From contig CADWAF010000296.1 of assembly GCA_902984215.1 (NCBI GenBank), forward strand, positions 1 through 11,040: 11,040 nucleotides of DNA. The letters are read 5' to 3'. This stretch comes from Willaertia magna. Taxonomy: Eukaryota > Heterolobosea > Eutetramitea > Acrasida > Naegleriidae. A program made the position numbers and the translations under genes. Each line of letters starts with the position of its first letter. Position 1 is the stretch's first letter. Below are positions 8,911 through 11,040 of this stretch, piece by piece. Under the pieces are notes generated by a model. It saw nothing but the letters and a program-made list of their open reading frames with translations, did not search any database and was not told the DNA's origin.

Positions 8911-9304
8911 GAGTTAAAATTTTATAAAAAAGTAAAGTGCAGTCTACTGTTAACTAATACTACTTTTCAATAAAAAGAAAAAAGAATGTTAAATTTGTGA
9001 CGATCAATTAAGCTAAACAATATTAAAACACTCTGTTAATATTTTTGTAAAATAAATGATATTAATTCATTTACCTTTTAACAGTCATTTAAAATAACTT
9101 TCAGAATTCAATAAAAACTTTACTGTCTTCTATTTAGACTTTTCGAAATCATGATTTACACTTTTGATTAGTTAATTAAACAAAGAAGAACCAGCAGACA
9201 TTGAATAAAGTAAACAACGAAATATTAAGAATTATTTATTGCAAACTTGTTAACGTTTATAATAAAATTCTTTAACTTTGCTTTCAACAAAAGAAACTAA
9301 AGAT
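8911..9304. other. AT-rich stretch with no recognisable gene
   Basis: I see no frame with protein-like composition, no RNA gene and no strong repeat. It contains scattered GTTAAC hexamers and short A- or T-runs. On the minus strand a short start MSAGSSLFN near 9200 is closed by TAA after nine codons and was not called. Confidence 0.6.
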
Positions 9305-9631
9305 TCATCCACATTTTTCGAATTTTGTAAAATTTTTAGTGTCACTTGCCAATGAACATTTCAATAAAACTGGTTTTGTAGTAAGTGTGGATGCACACTT
9401 GCACACTTTGGTGTGGAAATAACACATCTGATTTTGGATATTTTAAATCACAAAATGTTTAATAACAAAGATTTGTGGTTTCGCGAACATCTCTAACGCA
9501 ACGAGATGTAACCTTTGGGCATGTTTTACTTGGTCAGAATATGGTGGATTTGATACAGAACTAGCTTCAACAATATTATTACTGTTACAGATAAGAAGAG
9601 TAAATAATAATGTGGTGGCCAAAAGGGCAGT
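9305..9631 (-). CDS. Possible small secreted Cys-containing protein, or its remnant (two exons)
   Basis: The minus strand at 9631-9443 is open and reads ALLATTLLFTLLICNSNN, a signal-peptide-like hydrophobic stretch. A polar region VEASSVSNPPYSDQVKHAQR and LHLVALEMFAKPQIF follow. A candidate 39-nt intron (9466-9428, GTTATT..ATCAG) joins it in frame to 9427-9305, which reads MCYFHTKVCKCASTLTTK, continues to KFEKCG and ends TGA. The second part has five Cys in 40 residues. The composition looks like real protein, and the hydrophobic start and Cys fit secretion. Weak points are that no in-frame ATG precedes the first part (a TAA lies just upstream at 9634-9632), the donor is unusual, and a one-base loss in the T-run near 9621-9624 is possible. 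It may be a broken gene. I do not recognise the family. Confidence 0.3.
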
Positions 9632-9659
9632 TTACTAGACTATAGTTATCTTTCTTTCA

Positions 9660-9743
9660 TTAGCCGTTACTCACCCGCAGCACCACTACTACCTTTCCTG
9701 TAGTTTTAGGAAAATGTTTAACGCCTGTGTTATAATAATATCC
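9660..9743 (-). other. Short coding-like tract upstream of the putative secreted ORF
   Basis: Minus-strand 9743-9660 is open for 27 codons and reads GYYYNTGVKHFPKTTGKVVV, then VLRVSNG and TAA. A GTGAGT donor-like site sits at 9674-9669, and AG acceptor-like sites lie about 35-40 nt further on. None of the joins I tried keeps frame with the secreted-protein reading downstream. It is too short to be called a gene and may be an exon piece or chance. Confidence 0.2.
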
Positions 9744-9863
9744 TCAAAACAAACTATTTTTCGTCCATATTCCACCTATTTTCAACTTTTATGAAAGTAA
9801 GTAAGGTAGGACATTTATTTTTTTTAACTTGTTGTGTAAAATGTTAAAAATGTTAAAGCAATG

Positions 9864-10049
9864 TTATGGAAATAAAAGAGGAATCCAAATACTAATAATT
9901 TCATGTTTTAATTGTTCTTTTTTTAATTCTTTTTCTCTAATTCTAAATTCAACTTGTTCACTTTCTTTTAATACTTTTTCATCTCTTTTCCACTTTACAC
10001 ACAACCGTAACAACAAAACACATTGTCCATTACAATAAATATTACAATG
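9864..10049 (-). pseudogene. Coiled-coil-like coding fragment without a start codon
   Basis: The minus strand is open for 61 codons between two TAA stops. The middle reads VKWKRDEKVLKESEQVEFRI and then REKELKKEQLKHEIISIW, a highly charged Lys/Glu-rich heptad-like stretch, ending IPLLFP and TAA. There is no ATG, so it is either an internal or terminal exon of an unresolved gene or a leftover fragment. The plus-strand frame across the same bases is Phe/Ser-rich low complexity, as expected of the shadow of a Lys/Glu-rich coding strand. A true upstream exon would have to lie beyond 10049, but the plus-strand gene at 10139 leaves little space. Confidence 0.3.
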
Positions 10050-10138
10050 TTACAAAAGTCTAAGCAATCATTTTCAAAAGTAGTTCTTGTTTTACAACCC
10101 GGTCAATATATTTTGGCTGATTGAGGATTTTAAAAAAA

Positions 10139-10783
10139 ATGTCCCAACAACAACGATTTCCCATCAACAAGACATTTTTCACAGGAAAATATCCAATAGA
10201 TCATTGGGCCATTCAACCTTGTAAATTAAATGATCCAAAAATAATTTGTTTAGCAACTTACAAAAAAGAAAATCATTTTGCAATTTATTTAAATCCAATT
10301 GACAAGAGAGGTTATAGATCTATTGTAAGATTAATAAATAATGAAAATATGGAATCTATAATTAATAGAGATTATAATTTAAATGAAAAGATTGGATTAC
10401 AATTAATGATGCAAATCATGTCACAAATTTATACAAATATTGGAATTCCAATTTCACAACAATCAATTTTAGGCAATAATTCACATAGATTTGAAAATGG
10501 AATTACTTATTTAGGAAAAGAAGAAGAACCTTCCTTCTTACATGGACATGTTTATGGAAGGGGTGATCCAAACTATTGTTATATTGAAAATGTTAAATTA
10601 GATGGTCCAGTCCCTGGCTTAATGTTTGATTTATTAGCTAATAACGATAGTAAAGTAAAGGGGAATGAAGAGAAAGTAAGTTGGAAAGAAGGAGAGATGG
10701 AGAAGGTTGCTTTTTATTTTAAAAAGGAAATGAATGAAATTAAAAATGATTTTATTGAATTGGGAATTGAAATTGAATTGTAA
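10139..10783 (+). CDS. Conserved-looking protein with HGHVYGRG motif, function unknown (214 aa)
   Basis: This is a single-exon gene. I chose the ATG at 10139 (MSQQQRFPIN), which follows an A-run like other starts here; the open frame extends a few codons upstream but has no earlier ATG. The product looks soluble, with no signal peptide or membrane segment. Notable blocks are KTFFTGKYPIDHWAI (11-25), KIICLATYKKENHFAIYLNP (34-53), a helix-like IGLQLMMQIMSQIYTNIGIP (85-104), and the compact, polar SFLHGHVYGRGDPNYCYIEN (132-151), followed by VKLDGPVPGLMFDL (152-165). The HGHVYGR segment faintly recalls the histidine-triad (HIT) hydrolase active-site strand, but only two alternating His are present. 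The C-terminus (171-214) is Lys/Glu-rich. I do not recognise the family, and a nucleotide-hydrolase-like role is speculation. Confidence 0.8.
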   Translation: MSQQQRFPINKTFFTGKYPIDHWAIQPCKLNDPKIICLATYKKENHFAIYLNPIDKRGYRSIVRLINNENMESIINRDYNLNEKIGLQLMMQIMSQIYTNIGIPISQQSILGNNSHRFENGITYLGKEEEPSFLHGHVYGRGDPNYCYIENVKLDGPVPGLMFDLLANNDSKVKGNEEKVSWKEGEMEKVAFYFKKEMNEIKNDFIELGIEIEL

Positions 10784-10840
10784 TTTATTTGTTGTAGTTT
10801 GTTTTTTTTAAATATTTGTGTTTATGTTGTAAAAATGTTT

Positions 10841-10920
10841 ACTGTTTTGTAATTGATGATGGTGGAATAATTAATTGAATTTTTCCAACAGTAAAATGGA
10901 TTCACACATTACAAAACAGT
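10841..10920. repeat. 13-bp perfect inverted repeat with 54-nt spacer
   Basis: ACTGTTTTGTAAT (10841-10853) is the exact reverse complement of ATTACAAAACAGT (10908-10920). A shorter nested pair, TTTACTGTT (10838-10846) and AACAGTAAA (10887-10895), overlaps it. It lies just past the 3' end of the 10139-10783 gene. It could fold into a hairpin in a transcript or be the trace of a small inverted-repeat element. No target-site duplication was found. Confidence 0.6.
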
Positions 10921-10991
10921 TAAAATTGTTGCGCGGCCCTATCGCCATTGTCCATAAATTGTGGATAGGACAATTTATGACAAGCGGTTGA
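10896..10991 (+). other. Short GC-rich ORF (31 aa) at the right edge
   Basis: An ATG at 10896 opens MDSHITKQLKLLRGPIAIVH and then KLWIGQFMTSG, ending TGA at 10989-10991. Directly after the stop, in the same frame, an ATG at 10992 begins MAFHKYQIPFLITT and stays open to the window edge. Codons such as CGC, GGC, GCC and GTC are rare elsewhere in this window. A splice-acceptor-like TTTTTCCAACAG precedes the first ATG. It may be an upstream ORF before a gene starting at 10992, an exon ending at GTTGAA, or a broken gene. The inverted repeats within it are an alternative explanation. Confidence 0.25.
10938..10979 (+). repeat. Overlapping alternative hairpins
   Basis: CATAAATTGT (10953-10962) and ACAATTTATG (10970-10979) form a perfect 10-bp stem with a 7-nt loop. 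Two other stems share these bases and exclude the first: TTGTCC (10948-10953) with GGACAA (10968-10973), and CCTATC (10938-10943) with GATAGG (10964-10969). They lie inside the GC-rich short ORF at the right edge. Confidence 0.6.
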
Positions 10992-11040
10992 ATGGCTTTT
11001 CACAAATACCAAATACCGTTTCTTATCACCACAAAAAAAT

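Noticed and set aside
9658..9685. GGGTGAGTAACGG on the minus strand, resembling a conserved 16S rRNA segment
   Set aside because: Only about a dozen bases match and the flanks show no rRNA; the match is coincidental, and the GTGAGT is better read as a possible splice donor.
9796..9805. Strong plus-strand donor-like GTAAGTAAGG
   Set aside because: No convincing plus-strand coding exon ends there and no matching acceptor leads into one, so it was not built into a gene.
9829..10038. 69-codon plus-strand open frame rich in Phe, Ser and Asn
   Set aside because: Low complexity, and antisense to the Lys/Glu-rich minus-strand tract, which looks more like protein.
10989..10991. TGA as a selenocysteine codon joining the short right-edge ORF to the following frame
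   Set aside because: There is no visible SECIS element in the window and no recognised selenoprotein context; a plain stop before a new ATG is simpler.
1..11040. tRNA genes, CRISPR arrays and insertion sequences
   Set aside because: No tRNA T-loop/anticodon pattern, no regularly spaced repeats and no transposase-like frames were seen on either strand.

Overview
The window looks like nuclear DNA of a free-living amoeboflagellate, most likely a heterolobosean such as Naegleria. It is AT-rich, uses TAA stops under the standard code, and has small GT..AG introns (40-74 nt, plus one of 184 nt). It carries both a ciliary trafficking gene (BBS9) and an actin-motility gene (NAP1/NCKAP1 of the SCAR/WAVE complex). 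That pairing fits an organism that crawls and can also build flagella. The taxon is inferred from gene content and style, since no species-diagnostic marker other than 5S rRNA is present.

Left part (1-440): the first 31 codons of a minus-strand gene run off the left edge (start at 95). Its upstream DNA holds a GC-rich palindrome with an E2F-like core. A complete, plus-strand 5S rRNA gene follows at 314-431.

Middle (565-7252): two long minus-strand genes lie head to tail. NAP1/NCKAP1 (7252 to 3424, three exons, 1193 aa) is followed 114 bp later by BBS9/PTHB1 (3309 to 565, five exons, 845 aa). I rebuilt both gene models from splice sites and reading phase. Every junction keeps frame, and the joined proteins follow the animal families from near the N-terminus to the C-terminus.

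Right part (7253-11040): a divergent intergenic region separates NAP1 from a plus-strand gene for a membrane-anchored DUF2867-like protein (7564-8313). About 1.8 kb without an intact gene follows. It holds a decayed F-box/LRR gene (8441-8910) and several short coding-like tracts on the minus strand (9305-10049), one resembling a small secreted Cys-containing protein. A plus-strand gene for an unrecognised 214-aa protein with an HGHVYGRG motif (10139-10783) comes next. The right edge has inverted repeats and a short, unusually GC-rich ORF.

The genes do not form one pathway. The most notable regulatory signal is a GCGGGAAA/TCCCGCC motif that recurs upstream of two start codons and twice inside the long NAP1 intron. 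I found no convincing evidence of a wholly new multi-gene system.
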